Assembly: GCA_963823095.1 (NCBI GenBank)
Contig: CAWGKI010000001.1
Coordinates: forward strand, 806,001-870,000
Origin: CAIVVT01 sp963823095
GTDB lineage: Bacteria; Acidobacteriota; Terriglobia; Bryobacterales; Bryobacteraceae
Length of the DNA stretch: 64,000 bases
Direction of reading: 5' to 3'
The notes beneath the pieces were generated by a model. It did no database searches and had not been told where the DNA came from. It saw only the letters and a program-made list of their open reading frames with translations. The translations under genes were made by a program, and so were the position numbers. Position 1 is the first letter of the stretch, and each line of letters starts with the position of its first letter. Of this stretch, positions 1 through 8,293 are shown piece after piece.

Positions 1-715
1 CAAGCCCTACATTGAAACCGTCAAGAAGATCCAGGACGGCGCATTGGGCGACATCACGGCGCTTTATTCGAACTACCTGAGCGGCCCAGTCATGCACGCC
101 GACGCGCGCGATCCGAAGTGGGGCGACATGGAGTGGCAGCACCGCAACTGGTACTCCTTCATCTGGATCTGCGGCGACCAAATGGTGGAGCAGCACTTCC
201 ACAACATCGACTTTATGAACTGGGTGATGGGCGGGCATCCCGTGAAAGTGGTTGCCTCGGGCGGGATTTCCTGGCGTCCGCGCGAAGAGTTGTACGGCAA
301 CATCTACGACCACATGTCGTCGGATTTCGTCTATGCCAACGGCGTCCGCCTGTCCAGCAGTTGCCGGCAATATCCGAAGGGCTGCTACAACAAAGTCGAC
401 GACCTGATCGTAGGCACCAAGGGCCACAGCAACGGCATCGACATGGGCGAGAAAGGCATCAACCCTTACGAGCAGGAACACCTCGACCTGGTGAAGAGCA
501 TCCTCGGAGACGGGCCGTATATGAACCAGGCCATGAGCGTCGCCGAGAGCACGCTGACCTGCATCATGGCCCGCGAATCGGCCTATTCCGGAATCGAGAT
601 TACTTGGGATATGGCCATGGCGTCCAAGCAGGATCTGCAGCCCAAGGCCTTCGGCTACGACCTGAAGATGGAGGCTCCGCCGCTTCCGGTGCCGGGCGTC
701 TACAAGTTCATTTAG
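1..715 (+). CDS. Gfo/Idh/MocA-family oxidoreductase, 5'-truncated
   Basis: C-terminal part of a Gfo/Idh/MocA oxidoreductase; the frame is open from base 2, so the NAD(P)-binding Rossmann half lies left of the window. Visible features are the stretch WQHRNWYSFIWICGDQMVEQ followed by HNIDFMNWVMGGHP, the region where this family places its substrate and catalytic residues (a His close to an Asp, typical of secreted acidobacterial and planctomycete members), then a beta-sheet dimerisation domain ending PGVYKFI. The substrate is probably a sugar or cyclitol, but nothing here fixes it. A second full-length family member lies at 22768-24291. The family call is solid; the reaction is inferred. Confidence 0.85.
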   Translation, partial: KPYIETVKKIQDGALGDITALYSNYLSGPVMHADARDPKWGDMEWQHRNWYSFIWICGDQMVEQHFHNIDFMNWVMGGHPVKVVASGGISWRPREELYGNIYDHMSSDFVYANGVRLSSSCRQYPKGCYNKVDDLIVGTKGHSNGIDMGEKGINPYEQEHLDLVKSILGDGPYMNQAMSVAESTLTCIMARESAYSGIEITWDMAMASKQDLQPKAFGYDLKMEAPPLPVPGVYKFI

Positions 716-724
716 CGCGTCGGT

Positions 725-827
725 GTGGGGCGGCTCTCCAGAGCCGCGTGGGCCTTCCAGGGGGGCCCGCTCCAGAACAACCTTGCGGGCGCTGGAGCGC
801 CCACGCGGCCGTGGACGGCCGCCCCAC
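725..827. repeat. Composite palindromic repeat (GTGGGGCGGC family)
   Basis: Two outer arms, 725-753 beginning GTGGGGCGGCTC and 799-827 ending GGCCGCCCCAC, face each other, and each arm carries its own smaller palindrome. It fills the gap between the oxidoreductase and the OPT transporter. A related arm (CCACGCGGCGCTGGAGCGCC) is seen at 25599-25627, so this is a dispersed family and not a private terminator. Confidence 0.6.
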
Positions 828-853
828 GCAAAAGCCTGATACCATCTGCATTT

Positions 854-2851
854 ATGGCTCAACCCGCAAGCCCGCCGAACCCGCCCGAAATGACTGTCAA
901 GGCCGTCCTGCTCGGCCTGTTTCTCGCCCTCGTTTTCGGCGCAGCCAACGCCTACCTGGGCATGAAGGCGGGCCAGACCGTCGCCGCGACCATTCCCGCG
1001 GCAGTCATCGCGATGGCGCTATTCCGACTGCCCGCGTTCCGTGGCGGGATCCTCGAACAGAACATCGCGCGCACGGCCGGCAGCGTCGGCGAAGCCCTGG
1101 TGGCAGGCGCTATTTTCACCATCCCAGCGTTCATCATGGTGGAGATCAACGGCGTCCATTTGTGGAAAGATCTGCGTTCGCACTACTGGGAGGCGTCGCT
1201 CGTACTGCTGGTAGGCGGACTGATCGGCGTCTGCTTCATCACCCTGCTGCGTCGCGCCCTGTGCGTCGAGGCAGGCCTTCCCTTCCCTGAGAGCGTCGCG
1301 AGCTACGAGATCGTCAAAGCCGGTCAGGACTCCGGAGACGCCCCGCGCTACATCTTCGGAGCCATGGCGTTCGGTGGGCTGATCCAGATTCTCAAAGACC
1401 CGCGCGGTCTGCCCATCATCCGCGAATTCACCGAAGGCTTCCTGAAGTTTCCGCGCTCGGTGGTGCGTCATTTCAATTTCGACAAGACGCCTATCGGCGA
1501 CGTGGTGCACACTGGCGGAGTGCAATGGTCCACGCCGAGCCTCTCGCCGGCGCTGATCGGAATCGGATACATCATCGGACCCGAACTCTCGTCGATCAAC
1601 TTCTCGGGCGGCGTGTTGGCCTGGTGGATCTTCATCCCGCTGCTGCTCTTCTTCGACCCCGACCTGCCGCGCCGCATCGGCACCGCAGATCCCTCCATCG
1701 CCGCCTACACATTATGGTTCAACATCGTGCGTCCCATCGCCGTGGGCACCATGCTGGTCGGCGCGGCCAATACGCTGTGGGGCATGCGCAGTTCGCTGGC
1801 AACGTCGCTGAAAGGCGCTTTCGCCGCTTCCACGCGGGCCGCGCACGAGGAGCAGGCGATCGAGCGCACCGATCACGACATCCCGGCGAAGTGGATTCTG
1901 CCCGCAATCCTGGTGCTGCTGGTTCCCATCGCTTTCATCTATTACTTCTTCACGGGGGGCTGGATGCCGGCCATCGTCGCCGCGCTGGTGATGTCGGTGA
2001 CGGGCTTCGCGCTGTCGGCGGTCGGCGGGTATCTGGTGGGCATGGTTGGCAGTTCCAACCAGCCGCTATCGGGACTCACGCTGTCGGCGTTGCTGATCTC
2101 CGCGCTGTTGATGGTGACCATCGGCGTAACGGGCGTGGCGGGAGTTGCCGCGGTGCTCGGCGTTGCGGCTGTGGTGGCCGTGGCGTGCTCGGTTTCCGGG
2201 TCGCTGATTCAGGATCTGAAGGCGGGCCATCTGTTGGGCGGCACTCCCTGGAAGATGGAACTGGTCGAGATGATCACGGTCGTCGTGCTGGCGTTTTTCC
2301 TGATGGGTCCCATCATCGCTTTGCACGAGGCGAATCTGGCGGACGGCGGCATCGGCGGGCGTTCCCTGCCCGCGCCGCAGGCCGGCCTCATGGCGCAACT
2401 CGCGAAAGGCATCGTCGGCGGAGAGATGGCGTGGGGACTGTTAGTGATCGGCGCGGCGTTTGGCATCGCGCTCATCATGTGCGGGGCGAAAGCTCCAATG
2501 TTGATCGCCGTGGGCATGTATCTGCCTTTCGACACTTCGTCGGCGATCTTCGTCGGCGGAATGATGAAACTCGCGCTCGATAAGTGGTTTGGCAATGTCC
2601 CGCCGGAGCGTAAGGCAGTGATCGACGAGAAAGGCACTCTGCTCGCGAGCGGACTCATCGCGGGGGAAGCGATTCTAGGGATTCTGCTGGCGGTTCTGGC
2701 GGTCTCGAAGATCCCATCGCTGGTTCACGCCCTGACGGGGGCCAACCAGTTCTCCTGGTTTGACGCGGCGGGCGGCTGGCTCTCTCTAGTGGGATTCGCG
2801 GCTGTGGCCTGGGTGTTGATCGGGATTCCGGGACGCCAGCAAGCGAAATAG
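854..2851 (+). CDS. OPT-family oligopeptide transporter
   Basis: About 665 residues, almost wholly hydrophobic, with roughly 14-16 predicted membrane segments. It has the N-terminal pattern of OPT proteins: a first helix, then NAYLGMKAGQTVAATIPAAV and GILEQNIARTAGSVGEALVAGAIFTIPA. Family members import oligopeptides or metal chelates by proton coupling across the inner membrane. The ATG at 854 (MAQPASPPN) is preferred over upstream in-frame codons, because those would read through the palindromic repeat at 725-827. The length fits the prokaryotic OPT branch. No neighbouring peptide-processing gene indicates the substrate. Confidence 0.88.
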   Translation: MAQPASPPNPPEMTVKAVLLGLFLALVFGAANAYLGMKAGQTVAATIPAAVIAMALFRLPAFRGGILEQNIARTAGSVGEALVAGAIFTIPAFIMVEINGVHLWKDLRSHYWEASLVLLVGGLIGVCFITLLRRALCVEAGLPFPESVASYEIVKAGQDSGDAPRYIFGAMAFGGLIQILKDPRGLPIIREFTEGFLKFPRSVVRHFNFDKTPIGDVVHTGGVQWSTPSLSPALIGIGYIIGPELSSINFSGGVLAWWIFIPLLLFFDPDLPRRIGTADPSIAAYTLWFNIVRPIAVGTMLVGAANTLWGMRSSLATSLKGAFAASTRAAHEEQAIERTDHDIPAKWILPAILVLLVPIAFIYYFFTGGWMPAIVAALVMSVTGFALSAVGGYLVGMVGSSNQPLSGLTLSALLISALLMVTIGVTGVAGVAAVLGVAAVVAVACSVSGSLIQDLKAGHLLGGTPWKMELVEMITVVVLAFFLMGPIIALHEANLADGGIGGRSLPAPQAGLMAQLAKGIVGGEMAWGLLVIGAAFGIALIMCGAKAPMLIAVGMYLPFDTSSAIFVGGMMKLALDKWFGNVPPERKAVIDEKGTLLASGLIAGEAILGILLAVLAVSKIPSLVHALTGANQFSWFDAAGGWLSLVGFAAVAWVLIGIPGRQQAK

Positions 2852-2890
2852 AACCGCTACTAAAGCGCCGAAGGGGTGGCAAACGCGGAG

Positions 2891-2930
2891 AGCCCTTTCG
2901 CCGATACAAGTGGGCTTCGGCGAAAGGGCT
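2891..2930. terminator. Strong hairpin between convergent genes
   Basis: A perfect 14-bp stem (AGCCCTTTCGCCGA at 2891-2904 with its complement at 2917-2930) around a 12-nt loop. It sits between the plus-strand OPT gene and the minus-strand beta-barrel gene, where a bidirectional terminator would be expected. There is no clear T-run, so it may be a repeat or processing hairpin instead. Confidence 0.45.
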
Positions 2931-3054
2931 CGTCTGGGGAGAGCGTGGCATCCCAGTACATCACGCTCACCGGGGGCAAGAGTGAGAGGAGCGGTCCCCT
3001 CGCTCAGGCCATAAATCGCTTCTTGCGGTTCATGCGACAGGCCGCAGGAGCGCG

Positions 3055-3723
3055 CTACCTCTCGCCGAAGTTGTAGCCTATGTAGATCGTGCCCTGCGGC
3101 ACCGAATTCGACCCAAACTGCTGAGTAAAGTTCGGGACGTAGTGGTAGTCAAACTGTGGGCGAATGAAGATGTGCTCGGTTACATAGATCTGAAGGCCCA
3201 CGCCGGCATGGATCTGAAAATGGTTCGCGCTGCCAATGGACTGCGCCTGCGTGCTACACAGAGCGGTGCCTACGCAAGAACTTTGCGTCAGCGAGAAATT
3301 GGTATTCGCGCCGCCGATGCCGCCCTCCAGCCGCAACGCAAAGCGCTTGTTGGAGACCGGCGCATATATTCCGTTGAAATCGTAGAACATCTGCCGGTAC
3401 TGTAAGGCGCCGTAGTCTTGCTGGGTCGGTTGCAGACTGATATTCGCGCCGAAGCCGTAGCGGGGATGGACCATGACGTCCCCGCCAAAAGTCATGAAGA
3501 CGCCACCCAGAGAGCCAGTCCTCTGGCAATTCGGATCGCCGGCCGTGAGATCGCATGCGCCTAGCGGGTTGGTGGTCGACAGAATGTTATCGATGCCAGC
3601 CCCGTTGGATTTCACGCTGGTGGATCCCAGCCCCAAATAGGCGTCGAACGCGCCCTGAGCGCTCGCAAATTGAGCACACGCCAGTAGCAGGCAAAGCGGA
3701 AGGTAACGGCCAATTCGTCTCAC
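3055..3723 (-). CDS. Secreted outer-membrane beta-barrel protein
   Basis: 222 residues with a clear signal peptide (MRRIGRYLPLCLLLACAQFASAQG) and alternating hydrophobic/polar strands ending in an aromatic-rich C-terminus (GTIYIGYNFGER), typical of small OmpA-like or porin-like barrels. Two short Cys-containing loops (ACDLTAGDPNCQ and SSCVGTALC) may be surface-exposed. The start is GTG at 3723, preceded on the minus strand by AGAGGAGA at suitable spacing. Such eight-stranded barrels are usually structural or adhesin-like. No specific function can be read from sequence. Confidence 0.75.
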   Translation of the reverse strand: MRRIGRYLPLCLLLACAQFASAQGAFDAYLGLGSTSVKSNGAGIDNILSTTNPLGACDLTAGDPNCQRTGSLGGVFMTFGGDVMVHPRYGFGANISLQPTQQDYGALQYRQMFYDFNGIYAPVSNKRFALRLEGGIGGANTNFSLTQSSCVGTALCSTQAQSIGSANHFQIHAGVGLQIYVTEHIFIRPQFDYHYVPNFTQQFGSNSVPQGTIYIGYNFGER

Positions 3724-4609
3724 TTGGTAAGTCTCCTCTGATTACAGCATTTTAGAGAGTCACGAGTTAGTGTCTTACTCGCATAAGTTACAATAGCCGT
3801 GAACTGTGTTAGGCAGGCATTGCGGTGCAATGTTCCTCCTCCTTGACCTGCTTTCCGAATTCCTAATTCCCTGCGCGGAAAGCGCTCCGGGCAAAGAAAG
3901 CCGGTCACGGGGTGCCAAGCCAATAACTCACGCTCCCTGCAATTCAAAACAAGCGCGGCGCCGAATCCATTTCTTCTCAAGAGTTACGCTTGCTTGAAAG
4001 AATCACAAGTAACCGGGAATTGACGTCCCGGCTCTTCACGGCAACCTGCGTCACTACAATTCATCCGACGCAAAGCTAAGCCGAATGGTTTCATTTGCGA
4101 AACGGAGAATGAAAGACGAATTATCTGCCCTGGCCGCTGTAAACCTGAGTGCCATGAAAAACGTCCGGCATTTGCGTTTTCGAACCGGCGCTCCGCGAGC
4201 CAGTCGTCCGACGCCGCGGGCGCGAGCGGCCCGATGATCCGGTCGTCCACTTAGACATATAAAATCAACGACATACAGAGTATCTCCCGCGTGCGGGAGA
4301 TCGGCTGTAACCGCTTCTGCAGCAGAACGGAGTCGCACGCGTCGTCGGGCCGCTTTTTCTCAGTAGTGGGCACGCGGCCTGGCGCGCAGGATCGGCAACA
4401 AAACTCGCGGGTTCCAACGATTGCGTCTGGGTTTACACTAAACTATACGTTGCTGTCCAGTATGAAGACCCTGGGTGACAATCGGAAGAAACGGCCCTCT
4501 GGACAACTCCGGCAGTCCATTCAATCAAAGCGCCGAATGGCGGCCGTGCAAAGCTTAGGACGCACGGCAGTTACGGTGGGAGTGGGGACACACGTGGAAG
4601 GAAGACCAA
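3724..4609. other. Intergenic region, no convincing gene
   Basis: About 890 bases between divergent genes. Short open frames on both strands lack ribosome sites and family resemblance. The only clear structure is a perfect 9-bp inverted repeat (ATCTCCCGC-GT-GCGGGAGAT) at 4282-4301, possibly an operator. It probably carries promoters for both flanking genes. Confidence 0.5.
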
Positions 4610-6127
4610 ATGCGGAATTCACTCTTCGTCGTAGCCGTCCTGGCGACGGCTGTCTCAATTCCGGCGCGCGGTGCAATCACGCCAACAAATGTAACGATTC
4701 CGCCGGGCTACTCAATTGCGGCAGTGGCAACCGGCTTGAATTTTCCGACCGCGATGACCTTCTGGGGGAACACCATTTGGGTGACGGAAGCGGGCATCGC
4801 CGGTCTCCCGACAGTGAAAACGATCGATCACACGGGGACAGTGACAACGATTCTGACTTCCGCCATGCTCCCGGCCGGAACGTTAGTATCACCCATGACC
4901 GGCATCAAGTACGCCCGCGGCTGGATCTGGCTGATCCACCGGCAGACGAACACGAGCGGCGTGGCTGTGGGAGCCATCTCGCGGTTCCGGCCCAAGGATC
5001 CGGTCGGGAGCTTTCAAACGGTCTTGAGCGGCATACCGTCGTTCGGCGACCATCCCAATTCGCAGATCGTTTTCGGCCCCGGCGGGCGCGCGTACTTTAA
5101 CGGAGCGGCGCCCACCAATTCGAGTGTCGTCGGACCGGATAATGGGTGGGCCACCAGCCATCCGACGCTCCACGACTTCCCCGCCGTTGACATCCGGCTG
5201 AGCGGCATCGGTTACCAGACGCTGGTCCCATTCCCTCCGTTGGATCCCACGGCGATGCTGATCACCGAGCCGTTCATGCCATTTGGAGGCGGCACGGTTC
5301 CCGCCGAGACGATGGTCCCCGCCGTTTCCGCAGCCAATCCTCAGCAGGGCATTATCGCCGGCAGCGGTTCGGTCTATTCGTTCGACCCCGAGGCCGCGAA
5401 CCCGGCTTCCACCCTGCGCCTCGAAGGCTGGGGGTTCCGCAACCCATATGGGATTGGCTTCGATCCGTTTCATCCCGGTCTGCTCTTTGTCAGCAACAAT
5501 GGGGCGGACTCGCGGCAACGCGTCGTCAATGGCCAATTGGTGATCGCCGGATCGCGTCCGATCGCCAACGACTGGGATGATATGTTCGTCATCCACCCCG
5601 GTCATGAGGCACAGTTCTTCGGCTGGCCCGACTACTTTCACGATCCGGTCACCCGCCAGCCGCTTCCGGTAACCGATCCATTCTTCTGCCCCGCCGGAGC
5701 CAATCCTTGCCCCCAGTTTGCTTTCTCCGACACCTTTCGCGCGACCCTGACGGTTCAACCGGCATTCGCGGAACTGGAAGACCATTGCTCGGCCAACATG
5801 TTCGATTTCTCCACCCACGAGGAGTTCGGCTATGTAGGCGACCTCTTCATCGCCGAGACGGGTTCGTTGCCTCCCGGCACCGGCGCCGCAAGCTTGATCG
5901 GTTACAAGGTGGCCCGCATCGACCGGACTAGCGGGGCAGTGAGCGACTTCATCGTTCACACCGACAGCACGGTTGCCACGGTCTTCCAGGCCGACGGCTT
6001 CAACAAACCGATCGACGTGCGTTTTCGTGGGCCGCACATGTACGTGGTGGATATGGGTGTCTTTCCCCCAGCCGCGCTCACGCCGAACTCGGGCAAGATC
6101 TGGATGGTATCGCGTACCGCCGAATGA
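4610..6127 (+). CDS. Secreted glucose/sorbosone dehydrogenase-like beta-propeller protein
   Basis: 505 residues with a signal peptide (MRNSLFVVAVLATAVSIPARGA). The body resembles PQQ-type sugar dehydrogenase propellers: an opening strand IPPGYSIAAVATGLNFPTAMTF, repeated G-[SG]-[VI]-Y/W blade ends, and a late GWGFRNPYGIGFDPFHPGLLFVSNNGAD motif characteristic of glucose/sorbosone dehydrogenase-like proteins. The gene would act in the periplasm on sugars or be a non-catalytic propeller. The catalytic His/Arg and PQQ-contact residues cannot be assigned with confidence. The start follows a purine-rich GGAAGGA. Confidence 0.75.
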   Translation: MRNSLFVVAVLATAVSIPARGAITPTNVTIPPGYSIAAVATGLNFPTAMTFWGNTIWVTEAGIAGLPTVKTIDHTGTVTTILTSAMLPAGTLVSPMTGIKYARGWIWLIHRQTNTSGVAVGAISRFRPKDPVGSFQTVLSGIPSFGDHPNSQIVFGPGGRAYFNGAAPTNSSVVGPDNGWATSHPTLHDFPAVDIRLSGIGYQTLVPFPPLDPTAMLITEPFMPFGGGTVPAETMVPAVSAANPQQGIIAGSGSVYSFDPEAANPASTLRLEGWGFRNPYGIGFDPFHPGLLFVSNNGADSRQRVVNGQLVIAGSRPIANDWDDMFVIHPGHEAQFFGWPDYFHDPVTRQPLPVTDPFFCPAGANPCPQFAFSDTFRATLTVQPAFAELEDHCSANMFDFSTHEEFGYVGDLFIAETGSLPPGTGAASLIGYKVARIDRTSGAVSDFIVHTDSTVATVFQADGFNKPIDVRFRGPHMYVVDMGVFPPAALTPNSGKIWMVSRTAE

Positions 6128-6317
6128 TCCGGGGGGATCCGCGGACGAGTGATTGATGGCGGTATTCTGCCGTCTCGAAGGCTATTCGCCACATGCGGCC
6201 AGCGCCTGCCATACCCGTCTGGCCCGCAATCGCTACTGGCAATTGGGCTTCGAGCCACGGAAGTTCGGACGGAGGCCGGGGTCGGAATGCCCTGCAAGGT
6301 TTACCGGCCCGGCTCCT

Positions 6318-6342
6318 CCTCCCGGAAGATTCTTCCGGGAGG
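6318..6342. promoter_or_regulatory. 25-bp near-perfect palindrome, possible upstream activator site
   Basis: CCTCCCGGAAGA and TCTTCCGGGAGG flank a single central base. The centre lies about 75 bp upstream of the putative sigma-54 -12 element at 6404-6408, a usual distance for an enhancer-binding protein site. Alternatively it is a hairpin terminating the upstream gene, but there is no T-run. Confidence 0.4.
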
Positions 6343-6392
6343 CAAGCCCTGGCCTCTCCTCGCAAGTCATTGAAAATATGTGACATCCAGTT

Positions 6393-6408
6393 TGGCCCGC
6401 GCTTTGCA
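6393..6408 (+). promoter_or_regulatory. Candidate sigma-54 (RpoN) promoter
   Basis: TGGCCCG-CGCT-TTGCA matches the RpoN consensus TGGCACG-N4-TTGCA at all but one position and keeps the diagnostic GG-N10-GC spacing. Transcription would start near 6420, about 20 bases before the ATG at 6441. Confidence 0.55.
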
Positions 6409-6440
6409 TATGGACAAGGGCGCAGGAGTAAACCTCTCAA

Positions 6441-7313
6441 ATGTCACAACCAAATGACCTCAATATGATCCAGGAAGCCCCGGGGCGATCCTCCATCTGG
6501 CTACCAATCCTGGCTGCGGGTCTGTTGTTGGTCGGTGGATTCGCCTTCTACCAGAACTCCCAACTCCAGGACGTGCGGCGCGACCTGTCTGCATCACAGC
6601 GGGATGTGTCGGCGTTGCGTACTAGTGTCGCCGGCGCGAGCGATGAAGCCCGCAAACAGATCGACGCTCTCCGCGGTCAACTCGTCAATACGCAGCAGCA
6701 GAGCACTGAGGTCCTGACGCAGGCTCAAACAATGGCGAAACGGCGGGCCGATGCAGCCGTCGCGAAACTGGACAAGAAGCAGGCCGAGCGCGTCGCGGCC
6801 CTGGATGCCCAACTGAATGAGGTGAAGGAAACCACGGCGCAGAACGCCAGCCGTCTGGCAGGGGTATCGAATGACGTTTCCTCGGTTCAGACGGATGTCG
6901 CCGACACCAAGTCCAAGCTTGACAAGACCAACGGCGACTTGCAGAGCGTTCGTGGCGACCTGGGCATGATGAGCGGTCTGGTCGCGACAAACTCCAAAGA
7001 GATCGAGACGCTCCGCAGGCTGGGAGATCGCAACATCTATGAGTTCAATCTCGTGAAGAAGCCTGGACTGGAGAAGGTTGGCGACATCCAATTGCGGGTT
7101 CTCAAGACGAATGTGCGCCGCAATCAGTATTCGTTGGCGGTCAACGCCGATGACAAAACGATTGAGAAGAAGGACAAGACCACGAACGAGCCGGTTCAGT
7201 TCTACGTCATGTCAAAAGCGCGCCAGCCTTACGAAATCGTAGTGAACGAAGTCAGCAAGAACTCCATCAAGGGCTACCTCGCGACCCCCAAAATCACCAC
7301 CGCCCGCAACTGA
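6441..7313 (+). CDS. Membrane-anchored coiled-coil protein, function unknown
   Basis: 290 residues. A short cytoplasmic head is followed by one transmembrane helix (WLPILAAGLLLVGGFAFY, about residues 21-38). A long heptad-rich coiled coil runs to about residue 195, with many Q/S/D and repeated VSSVQTDVADTKSKLD-type segments. A compact C-terminal beta-rich domain (FNLVKKPGLEKVGDIQLRVLKTNVRRNQYSLAV) ends in a basic tail. The domain pattern suggests a periplasmic structural or scaffold role. It stands alone behind a likely sigma-54 promoter. I do not recognise a named family. Confidence 0.7.
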   Translation: MSQPNDLNMIQEAPGRSSIWLPILAAGLLLVGGFAFYQNSQLQDVRRDLSASQRDVSALRTSVAGASDEARKQIDALRGQLVNTQQQSTEVLTQAQTMAKRRADAAVAKLDKKQAERVAALDAQLNEVKETTAQNASRLAGVSNDVSSVQTDVADTKSKLDKTNGDLQSVRGDLGMMSGLVATNSKEIETLRRLGDRNIYEFNLVKKPGLEKVGDIQLRVLKTNVRRNQYSLAVNADDKTIEKKDKTTNEPVQFYVMSKARQPYEIVVNEVSKNSIKGYLATPKITTARN

Positions 7314-7328
7314 CGTCCGGTCCGGGAA

Positions 7329-7347
7329 CGGGGATGAAAACTCCCCG
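7329..7347 (+). terminator. Hairpin after the coiled-coil gene
   Basis: CGGGGA and TCCCCG pair around a 7-base loop just after the stop codon at 7313, with weaker pairing extending outward. The following bases are only weakly T-rich, so termination is possible but not certain. Confidence 0.35.
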
Positions 7348-7452
7348 CTCTCGGACTTCGGGCTTTGTTGTGCGGCTCCTCTCCGCTGGAGCGGGACATT
7401 CGGTCCCGTCAGTGTTTTGTAGTGAAGCCGGGTGATGGAACGAGGACACGTC

Positions 7453-8148
7453 ATGAGTTCACATTTGATCGCCAATGCGTTTACGGCGGGCGTCCTCACC
7501 TGGGTTGCCATGGCAGCTCAGTCTCCCGCCGCGGAGGCGATGCGAGGGCCGTGGGTCCACTCGGAGGCGAGCGAAAGCTCGAATTCACCGGCCCCCAGCA
7601 CGTCTCCCCTCCTGCACGTGCAGCCTGGCGCGGCACTACAGGTTCGCTTGAACCGGTCGCTGAGCACTAAGCAGAATCGAGCCGGCGACCGGTTCACTGC
7701 GACTCTTGTCGAACCAGTCCGGGTAGATGGCAGGACGGCCTTCCCTAAGGGCGCGCAGGTCACGGGGCTGGTCGAAGAGTCGGCGGCCTCCGGAAGGCTT
7801 AAGGGACGGGCCCACCTCATGCTCGCGCTTGAGTCTATTCATTTGCACGGCCGCTCGGTGCCCCTGTCGACTTCGGCAAGAACGCGCAGCGGGCAACGGC
7901 ACAGGAAACGTAATGCACTTTGGGTCGGTGGTGGGGGCGGCACGGGCGCGCTGATCGGCGGACTCGCCGGAGGCCCCGTAGGTATGGTGATCGGCGCAGG
8001 TTCGGGCGCGGCCGCTGGATTCGCCGGTGCGCTGGTTACCGGCCGCAAGCAGGTGGGCATCCCCGCTGAAACGCTGATCACTTTCCGGCTGAACTCGCCT
8101 GTGGATGTACCGGAGTCGCCAGAATATGTGCCCCACCAACGAAATTGA
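7453..8148 (+). CDS. Secreted protein with TrbI-like beta domain and glycine-zipper segment
   Basis: 231 residues. The start at 7453 (MSSHLIANAF) is chosen because GAGGA lies 6 bases upstream; earlier in-frame codons lack a ribosome site. An N-terminal signal-like helix is followed by a beta-rich region (VQPGAALQVRLNRSLSTKQN, AGDRFTATLVEPVRVDG, FPKGAQVTGLVEES) resembling the TrbI/VirB10-type barrel motif of many acidobacterial hypothetical proteins. A glycine-rich hydrophobic hairpin (about residues 150-195, GGGTGALIGGLAGGPVGMVIGAG) is a glycine-zipper-like membrane insert. The likely location is the envelope; function is unknown. Confidence 0.65.
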   Translation: MSSHLIANAFTAGVLTWVAMAAQSPAAEAMRGPWVHSEASESSNSPAPSTSPLLHVQPGAALQVRLNRSLSTKQNRAGDRFTATLVEPVRVDGRTAFPKGAQVTGLVEESAASGRLKGRAHLMLALESIHLHGRSVPLSTSARTRSGQRHRKRNALWVGGGGGTGALIGGLAGGPVGMVIGAGSGAAAGFAGALVTGRKQVGIPAETLITFRLNSPVDVPESPEYVPHQRN

Positions 8149-8201
8149 CGATTTAGAGTTCCGTTAGAACTGCACACTTCCCCGAGCCATCAGGCTTGGT
8201 T

Positions 8202-8247
8202 CGGAGCCGTTGTCTTTACACCCCAACAACGGCTCCGCTTTTTATTT
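8202..8247 (+). terminator. Rho-independent terminator
   Basis: A 12-bp stem (CGGAGCCGTTGT at 8202-8213 with its complement at 8226-8237) is followed at once by CTTTTTATTT. It lies 54 bases after the stop of the preceding gene and before the convergent TolC-like gene. Confidence 0.85.
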
Positions 8248-8293
8248 GCTCACTCACTACTCTCCCGCAATACCATCGGATGTGCCGCCAGCC

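Noticed and set aside
4889..6037. 382-aa minus-strand open frame opposite the sorbosone-dehydrogenase-like gene
   Set aside because: No signal, no motif; the plus frame has a signal peptide and propeller motifs.
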